Shown: piece after piece, positions 18,209 to 28,026 of the stretch | How the letters are laid out: each line of letters begins with the position of its first letter | Position numbering within the stretch: position 1 is the first letter of the stretch | From: Bacillota bacterium | Lineage (GTDB): Bacteria > Bacillota > Sulfobacillia > Sulfobacillales > Sulfobacillaceae | Length of the DNA: 64,000 nucleotides | NCBI GenBank assembly: GCA_021821465.1 | Contig: JAKACM010000008.1 | Span: 1-64,000, forward strand | Direction of reading: 5' to 3' | Position numbers and translations under genes: made by a program | Notes under the pieces: generated by a model | Told to the model about the DNA's origin: nothing | The model's input: the letters and a program-made list of their open reading frames with translations, nothing else | Databases searched by the model: none

Positions 18209-19017
18209 TGATGTTCCTCCTGATCCCATGCCTGGTCAACGACTCGAATGACATCCAAATGGGTCAGCGTCGTCACGGGTTTTTGATGGCTAAGCAAACT
18301 CAAAAATTCCACATTGCCTTCGGGCCCCCGTATAGGAGAGAAGGTCAAGTCCAACACGTTGAATCCCAACACCTTAACCCGATCAATAAACTTTTCCAAG
18401 ACATTCACATGTACCTCGGGCCTGCGAACTACCCCATGTCGTCCCACAGATTCCCGTCCGGCTTCAAATTGCGGCTTGATGAGTCCGACAATCAGACCGC
18501 TTTCTTTCACCAAAGAAGTCAGTGGCTTTAGCAGCAGGGTCATACTGATAAACGAGGCGTCTATAGAAGCCGCATCGACCGGGTGCTCGATTTGCAAAAT
18601 ATCGGAACTCAACCAACGCGCATTGGTTTTTTCCAGTACGCTCACCCGAGGATCCTGTCGCAATTGCCAATTTAGCTGCCCGTATCCCACATCCACGGCC
18701 CATACATGTTTCGCTCCATGCTGCAGCCAACAATCCGTGAAGCCGCCCGTGGACGCCCCTATGTCAATAATCTCCCAATTCCTGGGCTCTAAGTGAAAAT
18801 AGGTTAAAGCTCTCTCCAATTTGAGTCCGCCACGGCTGGCATAAGGATTGGATCGTCCCCGAATTTCAATTGTCGCGTCCCGACTCACCAAAATGCCCGC
18901 CTTGGTAAGTTTTTCTCCGTTAACAAAAACTTGTGCCGCCATAACCAAGGCTTGCGCTTTGGAACGTGTCGGCGCAAGCCCTCGTTCAACCATTACGCAA
19001 TCCAAACGCTCATTCAT
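18205..19017 (-). CDS. tlyA: TlyA-family rRNA 2'-O-methyltransferase
   Basis: A 270-residue protein with an N-terminal S4 RNA-binding domain (residues 4-60, MNERLDCVMVERGLAPTRSK) and a FtsJ-like methyltransferase domain with the SAM loop DIGASTGGFTDCWLQ near residue 80. TlyA proteins methylate cytidine 2'-OH in 16S and/or 23S rRNA; some act as hemolysin-like factors. The ATG overlaps the dxs stop as ATGA; an upstream in-frame ATG inside dxs is rejected. Confidence 0.92.
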   Translation of the reverse strand: MNERLDCVMVERGLAPTRSKAQALVMAAQVFVNGEKLTKAGILVSRDATIEIRGRSNPYASRGGLKLERALTYFHLEPRNWEIIDIGASTGGFTDCWLQHGAKHVWAVDVGYGQLNWQLRQDPRVSVLEKTNARWLSSDILQIEHPVDAASIDASFISMTLLLKPLTSLVKESGLIVGLIKPQFEAGRESVGRHGVVRRPEVHVNVLEKFIDRVKVLGFNVLDLTFSPIRGPEGNVEFLSLLSHQKPVTTLTHLDVIRVVDQAWDQEEHH

Positions 19018-20921
19018 TTGATCTGCTTTTTGATTCTTTCCTCTTGCGGAAGCCACGTCCTCACCCTCCGTGCTATCCCTTCCCCATTCAGTTCGTACAA
19101 ATTCAAGTAATAATCCGTCGCCCCTTGATCAATGAATTCATCCGGCAGTCCTGCGTTGAGGATGGGCAGGGATACGCCTTGGTCGTTGCACCATTCATTG
19201 ACGGCAGATCCAAACCCCCCTGCGACGGCATGTTCTTCCAATGTGATTAACGCTCGAGTCCCAACAATGACTTGCCGTAACAATTCACTGTCTAAGGGTT
19301 TAATGAAGCGGGCATTGACAACGCCGATGCGGTATCCTTCATGCACAAGAATTTCCTGAGCAGCCAAGGCCTGATAAACCATTGGACCTATAGCAATAAT
19401 AGTGGCGTCTTCACCCTTCACCATCCATTCCCCTTTGCCCCAGGGAATGGGTGTGAGAGAAGCGGCATTCGCATCAGACCCCATACCCGCCCCCCTGGGA
19501 TAGCGCAATGCCACGGGATGCGGGATGTTCAAAGCCGCCGCCAACAATTGCCGCAGTTCCTGCTCATCTTTGCCCATGGCAATCTCCATATTGGGTACCG
19601 CCCTCAAAAAAGCGATATCATACACTCCTTGGTGCGTGGCTCCGTCCCCTCCCACCAGTCCGGCCCGATCGACGCCTAATATCACCGGTAAATCCTGATG
19701 ACAGATATCATGGATAAGCTGGTCATACGCTCGCTGCAAAAATGTACTGTACACGGCAAAGACCGGACGCATGCCTCCTAGAGCCAATCCCGCAGAAAAA
19801 GTGGCTGCATGTTGTTCGGCAATGCCCACGTCAAAAAACCGATGCGGGAAGGCTTTCTGGAATAAATCAAGCTTGGTGCCATCCGGCATCGCTGCTGTGA
19901 TCGCCACGATTTCGGGATGCGTTTTGGCCAATTCGACCAAGGTTTGACTAAACACCTGGCTATAAGACTGTGGCTGGGATTTTTTGATAAACCGGCCCGA
20001 ATGAATTTCAAATGGACCCGGCCCGTGAAATTCACCGGGCCGCTCTTCGGCAGGGCGATAACCATGGCCTTTTTGGGTGATGGCATGAATAACCACAGGA
20101 CCTTGGACCAACTGGGCATTGCGTAAGACCGGTATTAATTCACTCAAATTATGCCCGTCTATGGGCCCATAATACTTAAATCCCAGTTCCTCAAAAACAT
20201 TGCGCGGCAAAACCGCCCGATGCAATAAATCCTTGATCCGTTCCACGGATTTGCGCAGTGGCCCACCAAATACGGGAATCGAATCGAGCAATTGCTCCAC
20301 TTCTTGTTTCATGCGAGTGTATGCGGGTGCCGCCCGCAATTCCGTCAAATACCGCGAAAATGCCCCAACATTTGGGGCAATAGACATCGAATTGTCATTG
20401 ACAACCATGACCAAATTCGTTTTGGTTTGCCCTATTTGATTCATGGCTTCCCACGCCATCCCCGCAGTTAAAGCTCCGTCTCCGATGACCGCCACCACCC
20501 GGTAGGATTCATGACGTAAATCCCGGGCACTGGCTATCCCCATGGCTGCTGACAGTGATGTGGAAGCATGCCCCGCTTCCCACACATCGTACTCGCTTTC
20601 ACGACGTTTCAGAAATCCGGACAGCCCATTAAGCTGCCTTAAAGTGGCAAACACCTCACCCCGTCCCGTCAGTAATTTGTGGGCATAGGCCTGGTGCCCG
20701 ATGTCCCAAATGAGTTGGTCACGAGGTGTGTCATAAGCATAATGAAGCGCAACGGCCAATTCTACGGCTCCCAGGCTTGCTCCAATGTGTCCCCCACTTT
20801 GAGCCGTAGTCTCAATGATAACCTGGCGGATTTCCCTGGCCAGTTCCTCCAATTGCGCAACCGGCCAATTTCGGATAGCTTTAGGGGATTTGACCGATGT
20901 CAGCAATTTTGTCTCCACCAC
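19014..20921 (-). CDS. dxs: 1-deoxy-D-xylulose-5-phosphate synthase
   Basis: A 635-residue thiamine diphosphate enzyme that joins pyruvate and glyceraldehyde 3-phosphate, the first step of the MEP isoprenoid pathway. Motifs in order: SGGHIGASLGAVELAVALHY, WDIGHQAYAHKLLTGR, the ThDP-binding GDGALTAGMAWEAMNQIG with VVNDN, and the transketolase-type second domain with the catalytic Glu region DVGIAEQHAATFSAG. Two consecutive GTGs lie after AGGAGGG; the first is used, the second is equally possible. It follows ispA, so both ends of early isoprenoid synthesis are co-transcribed. Confidence 0.96.
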   Translation of the reverse strand: MVETKLLTSVKSPKAIRNWPVAQLEELAREIRQVIIETTAQSGGHIGASLGAVELAVALHYAYDTPRDQLIWDIGHQAYAHKLLTGRGEVFATLRQLNGLSGFLKRRESEYDVWEAGHASTSLSAAMGIASARDLRHESYRVVAVIGDGALTAGMAWEAMNQIGQTKTNLVMVVNDNSMSIAPNVGAFSRYLTELRAAPAYTRMKQEVEQLLDSIPVFGGPLRKSVERIKDLLHRAVLPRNVFEELGFKYYGPIDGHNLSELIPVLRNAQLVQGPVVIHAITQKGHGYRPAEERPGEFHGPGPFEIHSGRFIKKSQPQSYSQVFSQTLVELAKTHPEIVAITAAMPDGTKLDLFQKAFPHRFFDVGIAEQHAATFSAGLALGGMRPVFAVYSTFLQRAYDQLIHDICHQDLPVILGVDRAGLVGGDGATHQGVYDIAFLRAVPNMEIAMGKDEQELRQLLAAALNIPHPVALRYPRGAGMGSDANAASLTPIPWGKGEWMVKGEDATIIAIGPMVYQALAAQEILVHEGYRIGVVNARFIKPLDSELLRQVIVGTRALITLEEHAVAGGFGSAVNEWCNDQGVSLPILNAGLPDEFIDQGATDYYLNLYELNGEGIARRVRTWLPQEERIKKQIK

Positions 20922-20930
20922 ATACCCTCC

Positions 20931-21806
20931 TCACCATTGACGGTCCACCGCAAAATCAATCAAACTGTGCAAAATCTCGGCGCCAGGCTCCGAACCAATG
21001 GCGATTTTGGCCCGAATGCGGTGATCCTCCGCCAGCCGCCGGGCCTCTTCAACTCCTACCAGCCCGGGATAAGTCGCTTTTCCTCGTTCCCTGTCGGTAC
21101 CTATATTTTTGCCCAACAACGCGGGATTTCCAACAACATTCAGGATATCATCCACGATCTGAAAGGCCAGACCAAAATGTTCGCCATACTGACCGAGTGT
21201 CTGTTGGCGCATATGATTGCCGCTCAATAAAGCCGGAATCACTAAAGCCGCGCGAAAGAGTGCACCCGTTTTGTTTCGGTGGACTATTTTCAATTCGGAC
21301 AAGCCCACTGTCGCGTGTTCTGCCGCCAAGTCCATGACCTGACCGCGAATGAGTCCCTCCCTTCCCACCGCTGAAGCCAAGTAATCCATAGCGGACAAAA
21401 CATCTTCGGCCTTGGCACTTTGGATCCGGCTCATCTTCACAAACGCTTCCGTCAACAGCGCATCCCCCGCCAAAATAGCCATGGCTTCGGTAAACATCTT
21501 ATGGGCAGTAGGCTGACCCCGCCTCAAATCGTCATTATCCATGGCCGGCAAGTCATCATGAACCAAAGAATATGTGTGAATGTATTCAACAGCCAAGGCA
21601 ACTTCGCGAAAGGTTTCCGGAGGCAGACCCAAATAAGCCGTGCTGGCCATGACCAACTGCGGTCTGAGGCGCTTGCCGCCAGCCAAAAGGGAATAGCGCA
21701 TTACTTCCTCCACACTCCCTATATCGGCGAAGTGCACAATATCGTCCTCTTTGATCCACTTTTCAACGGTTGTCCGGCTGTCTCTCAGCCACTTTTCAAT
21801 GTCCAC
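20931..21806 (-). CDS. ispA: Farnesyl/geranyl diphosphate synthase
   Basis: A 291-residue trans-prenyl diphosphate synthase. The first aspartate-rich motif DDLPAMDNDDLRRG (near residue 80) is intact with the two-residue insertion typical of bacterial FPP synthases. The second is FQIVDDILNVVGN: the last Asp of the usual DDILD is Asn, a point to check. It would condense IPP with DMAPP/GPP. The start is GTG with GAGG upstream; xseB ends two bases before it. Confidence 0.93.
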   Translation of the reverse strand: MDIEKWLRDSRTTVEKWIKEDDIVHFADIGSVEEVMRYSLLAGGKRLRPQLVMASTAYLGLPPETFREVALAVEYIHTYSLVHDDLPAMDNDDLRRGQPTAHKMFTEAMAILAGDALLTEAFVKMSRIQSAKAEDVLSAMDYLASAVGREGLIRGQVMDLAAEHATVGLSELKIVHRNKTGALFRAALVIPALLSGNHMRQQTLGQYGEHFGLAFQIVDDILNVVGNPALLGKNIGTDRERGKATYPGLVGVEEARRLAEDHRIRAKIAIGSEPGAEILHSLIDFAVDRQW

Positions 21807-21808
21807 GC

Positions 21809-22006
21809 CTAAGCCTCTATTTGAGGCTTCAATAACGTCTCGGCCTGGTTGAGCAGGGTATTGGCTTTCTCACTGAGTGTTTTGGCTTCCTTGAACATTA
21901 CCAGGCTTTCTTTCAAGGAAATCCGCCCTTCCTCCAACTGACGAACAATCACTTCGATGCGGAGTATAATATCTTCAAATTGTTCCAGTTCGGTATTCTC
22001 TGTCAC
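21809..22006 (-). CDS. xseB: Exonuclease VII small subunit
   Basis: A 65-residue helical protein, the usual size for XseB. The core LEQFEDIILRIEVIVRQLEE then GRISLKESLVMFKEAKTL is the family pattern. It binds XseA to form the nuclease that degrades single-stranded DNA from both ends. Its ATG overlaps the xseA stop as ATGA. Confidence 0.93.
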   Translation of the reverse strand: MTENTELEQFEDIILRIEVIVRQLEEGRISLKESLVMFKEAKTLSEKANTLLNQAETLLKPQIEA

Positions 22007-23208
22007 GTATTATCCTCTTCCCCCGATGTTTCAGACCTCATCCAACAAGTCCCATTATACCAGTGTACCTCATATCGTCCCCCTTGACGAACATCGTCTT
22101 TGGCAACCAGGTGGCCGCGTTCGTCGGACACATAGGTATATCCCCGGATCAGAACGGCTGCCGGATTCATCGCTTTAAGTGATGCATAAAGGCGTTCCAG
22201 GCGTAGATGCCATGCCTGAATCATCCGCTCCCACGCCCGGTCCCGCCGTTCATCCAATCGGTCCAATATTTCCCGCCGCACATCGACAAGTCTTGTTCCA
22301 TCCGACAAAATTCCGTGGGTGGTCCATCCTTCAACACGCGTCCGTTCCCATTGTACCCGCCTTTTCATGGCTTGCAGCAAACGTTGATCCAGTTGGTCCA
22401 GCCATGCGATCAATCGAGCTTTTTCGGGTACTGCCACCTCAGCCGCAGCCGAGGGTGTCGGAGCACGAAAATCCGCCACCAAATCGACCAAGGTCGTGTC
22501 AATCTCATGACCCACAGCGGAGATGACAGGCACAACTGAGCGGGCCACGGTGCGCACTACCTCTTCGTCATTAAAGGCCATCAGATCTTCTTTGGATCCT
22601 CCCCCTCGACCAATAATCAGCACACTAATGTCCTCGCGATAAGCCTGTTCTAGAGCTGAGACAATGGCACGGGGGGCCTCGGATCCTTGTACCAGAACCG
22701 GAAAGAGTTTAAGAGGCATGCCGGGAAAGCGTCTGTGTGCAACAGTTTCAATGTCGTATCGGGCGGCTCCCTGTCCCGATGTGATCACGCCTATGGCTTT
22801 GGGAAGCCCAGGGATTGCCCGCTTAGGGCGAGAGAACAATCCCTCTTCGTAGAGTTTTTTCTTTAACGCCTCTAATTTTTGAAACTGAGCCCCCGCCCCG
22901 ATATCTTGGATGATAGTCGCATACACTTGCGTTTGCCCATCCCGCTCAAAGACTCCGATGCGTCCGAAAACCAAAACCGACATGCCATCCGTTAAGGGCT
23001 TGGTGAGAGACTGGGCATCGCGGCGGAACATCACTCCACGGATTTGAGCCAATTCATCTTTTAACGTGAAATACCAGTGACCCGAACTATGATGTTTGAC
23101 CCCGGACAACTCTCCTTGAACCCATAACCTTTGCCATGGCTCTACGCTCTCCACGAGTTTACGAATCCCTTGGACAAGTTCATGAACGCTGAGAGGCCCC
23201 TGGTTCAT
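22003..23208 (-). CDS. xseA: Exonuclease VII large subunit
   Basis: A 401-residue nuclease subunit. The N-terminal OB fold (about 1-100, LWVQGELSGVKHHSSGHWYF) is followed by the catalytic domain with AIGVITSGQGAARYDI, LIIGRGGGSKEDL and SAVGHEIDTTLVDLVADFRA, then the helical C-terminal region. The normal AA in GAA is here GQGAARYD, within family variation. The ATG overlaps the folD stop as ATGA; ten codons of open frame upstream are inside folD. Confidence 0.95.
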   Translation of the reverse strand: MNQGPLSVHELVQGIRKLVESVEPWQRLWVQGELSGVKHHSSGHWYFTLKDELAQIRGVMFRRDAQSLTKPLTDGMSVLVFGRIGVFERDGQTQVYATIIQDIGAGAQFQKLEALKKKLYEEGLFSRPKRAIPGLPKAIGVITSGQGAARYDIETVAHRRFPGMPLKLFPVLVQGSEAPRAIVSALEQAYREDISVLIIGRGGGSKEDLMAFNDEEVVRTVARSVVPVISAVGHEIDTTLVDLVADFRAPTPSAAAEVAVPEKARLIAWLDQLDQRLLQAMKRRVQWERTRVEGWTTHGILSDGTRLVDVRREILDRLDERRDRAWERMIQAWHLRLERLYASLKAMNPAAVLIRGYTYVSDERGHLVAKDDVRQGGRYEVHWYNGTCWMRSETSGEEDNT

Positions 23209-24050
23209 GCGCCAACCGTTTCCTGAAAGGCCTGCCACGTATTTTGCAGTAACATCGCAATCGTCATGGGCCCTATCCCTCCGGGAACCGGGGTAATTCG
23301 GGCCGCAATAGGAAGAATGCCCGGAAAATCCACATCACCCACCAAACCTTCCGGAGATCGATTGATTCCCACGTCTACGACGGTGGCTCCGGGTTTAATC
23401 CAGTGGCTCTCGACCAATTTGGCATGTCCTACTGCAGCCACAACCACATCCGCCTGTTGAGAAATCTCCCAGGGTTCGCGTGTTTTGGAATGCATAATGG
23501 TTACTGTGGCATTACGTTCCACCATCATCAAAGCCAAAGGGCGACCCACTAGTTGCGAACGCCCTATCATAACGGCTCTTTTTCCTTCCAATGACACTTG
23601 ATAGCGGTCCAAAAGTTCAATAATGCCCAGCGGAGTGCAAGGTCTGAGTCCGGGTTGACCCGCCATTAATCGGCCCATATTGCTAGGGGTTAAGCCGTCG
23701 ACATCCTTTCTGGGATCCATATGGCGGAGAATCAACCCGGCGTCAACTTGTTCAGGTACGGGAAGTTGTAGTAAAATGCCATGGATAGTGGGGTCTTGAT
23801 TTAACATCTCGATACTTTCCAAAACCTGGCTCGTCGTGGAATGAGTCGGTAAGACAACTTGACGGGAATCCATGCCCACCTGAGTGCTGGCGCGCTGTTT
23901 ATTGCGCACATAAATTTTGGAGGCCGGGTCATCTCCGACCAAAACCACTGCCAAGCCCGGTCTTCTGGCAGTACGCAGGAAATTCTCCTCGACTTTTTTC
24001 GCCAACTCTTCCCGAATTTTTTGAGCAGTGGCCTTTCCGTCTAGTATCAC
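23205..24050 (-). CDS. folD: Methylenetetrahydrofolate dehydrogenase/cyclohydrolase
   Basis: A 281-residue bifunctional enzyme of C1-folate metabolism. The active Lys lies in KIYVRNKQRAS, the substrate region is ILLQLPVPEQVD and KDVDGLTPSNMGRL, the NADP site is VMIGRSQLVGRPLALMM, and the C-terminal PVPGGIGPMTIAMLL is present. The start is GTG with AAGGAG twelve bases upstream, which is a little long. Works with GlyA and the glycine cleavage system encoded further right. Confidence 0.95.
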   Translation of the reverse strand: MILDGKATAQKIREELAKKVEENFLRTARRPGLAVVLVGDDPASKIYVRNKQRASTQVGMDSRQVVLPTHSTTSQVLESIEMLNQDPTIHGILLQLPVPEQVDAGLILRHMDPRKDVDGLTPSNMGRLMAGQPGLRPCTPLGIIELLDRYQVSLEGKRAVMIGRSQLVGRPLALMMVERNATVTIMHSKTREPWEISQQADVVVAAVGHAKLVESHWIKPGATVVDVGINRSPEGLVGDVDFPGILPIAARITPVPGGIGPMTIAMLLQNTWQAFQETVGA

Positions 24051-24153
24051 AGTTTATGCAACTCCTTGTGTTTAGGCAATATCTCTTGGCAATCCGGCTT
24101 TTGCCGGTCAGCTCAATATCATGACCCGAGCCGTATTATCTCTATCCCCCGCA

Positions 24154-25116
24154 TTATGCCATCAGAGCGGAATAGCCCAAACGCGCTATTCCCACAGCAT
24201 TATCGCGGCTCAGCTCAGGACTGGCAAAGTAGATATCCTGAGATTTCTGAAGAATGAGGGAAAATTGGCTCCGAAAAGTCTGGTTCGCGGCCACACCACC
24301 CACGACAACCAATGGCCATTTAGGGTTCGTCTTCTCCACGAGACGGGCCATCGTGTGAACTAACAAGAGTTCTAGGCCTCGTGCCAAATCCGCCCTTTCC
24401 ACTCCCTGAGCCCATAGACGACGGGCTTGCGACTCCGGTCCCGAAAAACTCGTACGCCATTGTGACCCATCATACCAAACCCGAGGAATGGTGAGAACAA
24501 CGGGATTCGTGCTATAGCGGGCCAAATCCTGTAAATATGGCCCGCTAGGAAAGGGAAGACCCAAAAGGACTCCGATTCGGTCCACCAATTGACCGGCATA
24601 AAGATCGTCTGTGGCCGCCATCGGTTTAAGATCGAAACCTGTGGCACCACTTCGACGAACCTGCAACAATTCGGTGGTACCTCCGGAAATATGGAGCGCG
24701 GAAAATTGCTCCCATTCTTCATGACGAATGCTCCATAATGCAGCCTGAATATGCCCTTCCTGGTGGGTCGAGCGCATCAACGGCACATGGTACGCGCTGG
24801 CCAAAGATCTGGCAAAGCCCACCCCCACGGAAAAAGGGGGTAAGTAAGAATGAGGGTCGGGCCGAGGTTTTGCGGACACGCATATGCCCTTGATTTGGTA
24901 CTGTGCCATGGAAAGTGCCATCTCTTCAATGAGTTCGGGCAGGTTTTGCACATGGGCAAAAACGGCATCCGATGGCCGCAATCCTCGACGCGAAGCCGGG
25001 ACGGGAATCACATGGCGTTTCTCACAAATCACCTCGTTTCGCGACACCAAAGCGACTGAAGCGGTATACGCACTGGTGTCAAATCCCATCACACACTCAG
25101 GAATTGGCCTCGTCAT
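24154..25116 (-). CDS. TsaD/Kae1-like paralogue
   Basis: A 320-residue ASKHA-fold protein related to TsaD (YgjD), which makes the t6A modification of tRNA. It keeps the metal-site pattern HxEGH in [14 protein letters not shown], a phosphate loop [10 protein letters not shown] in place of SGGHTQL, and [16 protein letters not shown] near the C-terminus. The sequence is divergent from housekeeping TsaD, so it is probably the extra copy found near nusB in some Clostridia; its role is unknown. The ATG has GGAG eight bases upstream within the nusB end, and overlaps nusB by 20 bases. Confidence 0.8.
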   Translation of the reverse strand: MTRPIPECVMGFDTSAYTASVALVSRNEVICEKRHVIPVPASRRGLRPSDAVFAHVQNLPELIEEMALSMAQYQIKGICVSAKPRPDPHSYLPPFSVGVGFARSLASAYHVPLMRSTHQEGHIQAALWSIRHEEWEQFSALHISGGTTELLQVRRSGATGFDLKPMAATDDLYAGQLVDRIGVLLGLPFPSGPYLQDLARYSTNPVVLTIPRVWYDGSQWRTSFSGPESQARRLWAQGVERADLARGLELLLVHTMARLVEKTNPKWPLVVVGGVAANQTFRSQFSLILQKSQDIYFASPELSRDNAVGIARLGYSALMA

Positions 25117-25573
25117 CCTCAATCTCCAAACTCTCTTTGGGTGGTCTGGCAGGCGCAGCCACTCGGTCTTGGTCTCCCTCGGGACGAATGGTTTTAGAGG
25201 CTGATGACAAAACCCCGTTAACGAAGCGCTTGGCCTCATCGGTACTGTAATCCCCTGCTAATTCCACAGCTTCCGCGATAAGCACCGAGATTGGTGTTGT
25301 GGGTTCAAATAACAATTCATAAACAGCTATGCGAAGCACATTGCGATCAATTGTCGGCATGCGCTGAACCCGCCAATCCACTGATGATTGAGCAATGATT
25401 CGATCGATTTGTTCTTGATGATCCAGCACACCATGCACAATGGATTGTGCAAACTCGCGGTCCAGACTCTCCTGACTTTTCAGACGGTCAACGAGTTCCT
25501 CCGGATCGGTGTGGGCTAAATCATACTCGAATAAGACACGCAATGCCATTTCCCGTGCATGATGCCTGGCCAT
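25097..25573 (-). CDS. nusB: Transcription antitermination factor NusB
   Basis: A 158-residue all-helical protein, with [16 protein letters not shown] at the N-terminus and [20 protein letters not shown] in the middle as in NusB. It binds boxA RNA with NusE and acts in rRNA antitermination. AGGAGG lies seven bases before the ATG; the GTG two codons upstream is too close. A 25-residue charged C-terminal tail is longer than usual. Confidence 0.93.
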   Translation of the reverse strand: MARHHAREMALRVLFEYDLAHTDPEELVDRLKSQESLDREFAQSIVHGVLDHQEQIDRIIAQSSVDWRVQRMPTIDRNVLRIAVYELLFEPTTPISVLIAEAVELAGDYSTDEAKRFVNGVLSSASKTIRPEGDQDRVAAPARPPKESLEIEDDEANS

Positions 25574-25630
25574 TTCCACTCCTCCTCTTTAAGGGAATTT
25601 CCTCGGATTTTTCAATGCCTTGCGGTCGAT

Positions 25631-26032
25631 TCATGGTTCATGAGAGCTTGGGTTTCCGCCCTCATCCGAGAAGTCGCCGTCTGTCGCATCAAATGACACT
25701 CCTTGAACATGAATATTCACGTCGGACACGCTAAATCCCGTCATTGTTTCGATTTTGTCCTTCACGTGAGCCTGAACGCGTGAAGCCACCTCGGGAATTT
25801 TAAAACCGTAGTGCACTACGACATACAAGTCGAGGCTTACATGTATATCCTTCATTTCGAGTTTGACTCCACGTCCCAAAGACTTCTTCCCGAGCCTTTC
25901 GGTGATTCCTCCCGTTAACCCTCCGCTCATTGCGGCAACGCCTTTAACCTCCATCGCCGCAATGCCCGCTACCTGGGCAATCACATCATGAGTTACTCGC
26001 ACACTGGCCTCAGTTTTCAACTCCTCAGGCAT
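25631..26032 (-). CDS. Asp23/Gls24 family protein
   Basis: A 133-residue protein of the Asp23 (DUF322) family, the YqhY type that sits between accC and nusB in many Firmicutes. Family marks are VTHDVIAQVAGIAAMEVKGV, KLEMKDIHVSLDLYVVVHYG and the C-terminal VNIHVQGVSF. YqhY is linked to control of acetyl-CoA carboxylase in B. subtilis. AAAGGAG precedes the ATG. The acidic tail (DGDFSDEGG) is unremarkable. Confidence 0.92.
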   Translation of the reverse strand: MPEELKTEASVRVTHDVIAQVAGIAAMEVKGVAAMSGGLTGGITERLGKKSLGRGVKLEMKDIHVSLDLYVVVHYGFKIPEVASRVQAHVKDKIETMTGFSVSDVNIHVQGVSFDATDGDFSDEGGNPSSHEP

Positions 26033-26141
26033 TGTTCACTGCTCCTTTCTTGGCAATGCCGGGGTACAATTCCCTTTTGACCGCATGCTCTCTCGATTCC
26101 AAGAAAGAGCATTAATATGGGCCGGATCCTTTTAAGCCTTT

Positions 26142-27488
26142 TTAAGCACCCTTAATCCGTTCGGCCAAGAAGTTGGTGTGGATTCTCCCTGCACAAAAAT
26201 CCTCATCTTGCATCAGCTGCTTATGTAACTCTAGTGTGGTCTTGACTCCCTCGATCTTAAACTCGCTCAAAGCCCGGCGCATTCTGTCAATCGCCTCGTC
26301 GCGGCTGCGCCCCCATGTTAGCACTTTCGCCAAGAGTGAATCATAGAAAGGCTGAACCTGATAACCTGTCTCCGCCCCGGAATCCACCCGAACCCACGGA
26401 CCGCCGGGTTCCAGCCATTGTGTCACATGTCCGGGGCTGGGGCGAAATTGGTGTTCCGGATCCTCAGCGTTAATACGACATTCAATGGCCCAACCCTGTA
26501 AAGCCACATCGGCTTGAGTCATCGACAGCGGCAGGCCCTCGGCCACACGAATTTGTTCTTTGACGATGTCGACCCCGGTTATCATTTCCGTGCATGCATG
26601 CTCCACTTGCACACGGGTATTCATTTCCATAAAATAAAATTTTCCTTCTTCATCCAATAAGAATTCGAGAGTACCGGCACTGGTATAGTTCACGGCACGG
26701 GCGGCGCGAACAGTCGCCTCACTCATCTTCTCCCGTAAGTCGGGGACGATGGCGGTCGAGGGTGCCTCCTCAAGAACCTTTTGCCGTCGACGCTGAAGCG
26801 AGGACTCGCGCTCGCCCAAGGTCACAATGTTCCCGTGCTCATCGGCCAATACTTGAATTTCAATATGCCGTGGGCGGTGTAAGTACTTTTCGATATACAT
26901 GTCACCTTGACCAAAGGCGGATTTGGCTTCCCGACTCGCCCGCTCCAAAGCCTCTCCCAGTTGCTGAGAGGACTCAACAACGCGAATTCCTCGTCCTCCT
27001 CCTCCGTAAGATGCTTTCACCAAAACCGGGTATCCAATTTCTTCCGCAATGCGTTTGGCTGCGTCCATGTTTTCCACAGTACCCGCCGTCCCCGGTACCA
27101 CGGGAACACCTGCTTCCTTCATCATTTGCCGTGCCTGAGCCTTAATGCCCATTTTCTCTATGGCGTCAGCCGGAGGACCAATGAACTTAATTCCCCAAGT
27201 TTGACAAACGGCCGCAAAATGGTGATTTTCAGACAAAAATCCGTACCCCGGATGAATAGCCTCAGAGCCGGTTTGCACAGCGGCGTTAATAATATTCGGG
27301 ATATGTAGATAACTCAAATTTGATGGGGCCGGGCCAATGGGAAAAGATTCATCCGCATATTTTACATGCAGAGCCTCTTTGTCGGCATCGGAATAGACCG
27401 CCACCGTTTTGATGCCCAATTCCCGGGCCGCCCGCATGACTCGAATCGCGATTTCGCCCCGGTTAGCCACCAAGATTTTCTTGAACAA
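26142..27488 (-). CDS. accC: Biotin carboxylase subunit of acetyl-CoA carboxylase
   Basis: A 448-residue ATP-grasp enzyme that carboxylates biotin on AccB. It begins MFKKILVANRGEIAIRVMRA, has the Gly-rich ATP loop KASYGGGGRGIRVV, HIEIQVLADEHGN, and MEMNTRVQVEHACTEMITG, where the usual HPVTE reads HACTE. The start is TTG with GGAGGTG eight bases upstream. The expected accB partner is not next to it: the region upstream holds an IscB element and a DsrE gene. A pyruvate carboxylase subunit is possible but less likely given the asp23-nusB context. Confidence 0.92.
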   Translation of the reverse strand: MFKKILVANRGEIAIRVMRAARELGIKTVAVYSDADKEALHVKYADESFPIGPAPSNLSYLHIPNIINAAVQTGSEAIHPGYGFLSENHHFAAVCQTWGIKFIGPPADAIEKMGIKAQARQMMKEAGVPVVPGTAGTVENMDAAKRIAEEIGYPVLVKASYGGGGRGIRVVESSQQLGEALERASREAKSAFGQGDMYIEKYLHRPRHIEIQVLADEHGNIVTLGERESSLQRRRQKVLEEAPSTAIVPDLREKMSEATVRAARAVNYTSAGTLEFLLDEEGKFYFMEMNTRVQVEHACTEMITGVDIVKEQIRVAEGLPLSMTQADVALQGWAIECRINAEDPEHQFRPSPGHVTQWLEPGGPWVRVDSGAETGYQVQPFYDSLLAKVLTWGRSRDEAIDRMRRALSEFKIEGVKTTLELHKQLMQDEDFCAGRIHTNFLAERIKGA

Positions 27489-27798
27489 CGTTGCACCTCC
27501 GATTCTCTTTCATTACTAGACCACAATCACAAGGGATTGTCTAGCCTGTCTTAGCGGCCTCGTAAGCCCATTACGGGTGCTCTGGATCATGAAACAACGG
27601 CACCCATTCTTTCATTTATTGAGAAGAGGATCACGATTTCCGCAATATTTTCCGTTTAGCTCTGTGCTATCTTAAAGAATAAGAAACCCCTAGACGGCTC
27701 AAATCCGACATTTCGGGAAAATGAGGAACCTAGGGGTTGTCTTAACCAGAAAATGTGCTGAATTGATGGCCAAGAAATCAGAAAGGCAGGCTACAATC
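27489..27798 (-). promoter_or_regulatory. accC leader with hairpins
   Basis: No gene is seen in these 310 bases. On the minus strand the leader of accC can form CTAGACAATC-CCTTGT-GATTGT with the outer arm closed by TCTAG (about 27519-27545), a GGGTGC/GCACCC stem (about 27576-27605), and further up AACCCCTAG/CTAGGGGTT arms at 27686-27738 about 35 bases apart. None matches a riboswitch known to me. They may control accC or mark the pre-insertion junction. Confidence 0.45.
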
Positions 27799-27799
27799 T

Positions 27800-28010
27800 G
27801 TCAATCACCCCGCCGTAAACGGCGAGGCTTGGAAAGCCTCAGATTGACTAGCCTAAGTGCCTAGCGCACTACGTTGGGATTGTCACGACACCTTGGGATG
27901 CGCGTCCTAGTTCCAGGCCCTGTCGTCCGTGGTTAAAAGTCCTGTGGAGTCGGGGCGGTGCTGCGGACATACCAAGCGATTCCAACATTTGCGAAGGACA
28001 ATTTACTCCG
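27800..28010 (+). ncRNA. Putative omega RNA (HEARO-type) of IscB
   Basis: Directly upstream of iscB the sequence folds into a three-way unit: outer stem GTCAATC (27800-27806) with GATTGAC (27842-27848), enclosing hairpins CGCCG-taaa-CGGCG (27811-27824) and AGGCTT-gga-AAGCCT (27825-27839). More pairing potential follows up to the ribosome site. IscB guide RNAs are encoded in this place and orientation, with the guide lying just 5' of the element, here host-flank bases before 27800. The 3' limit is a guess. Confidence 0.65.
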
Positions 28011-28026
28011 AAAGGAGATGGACGCG

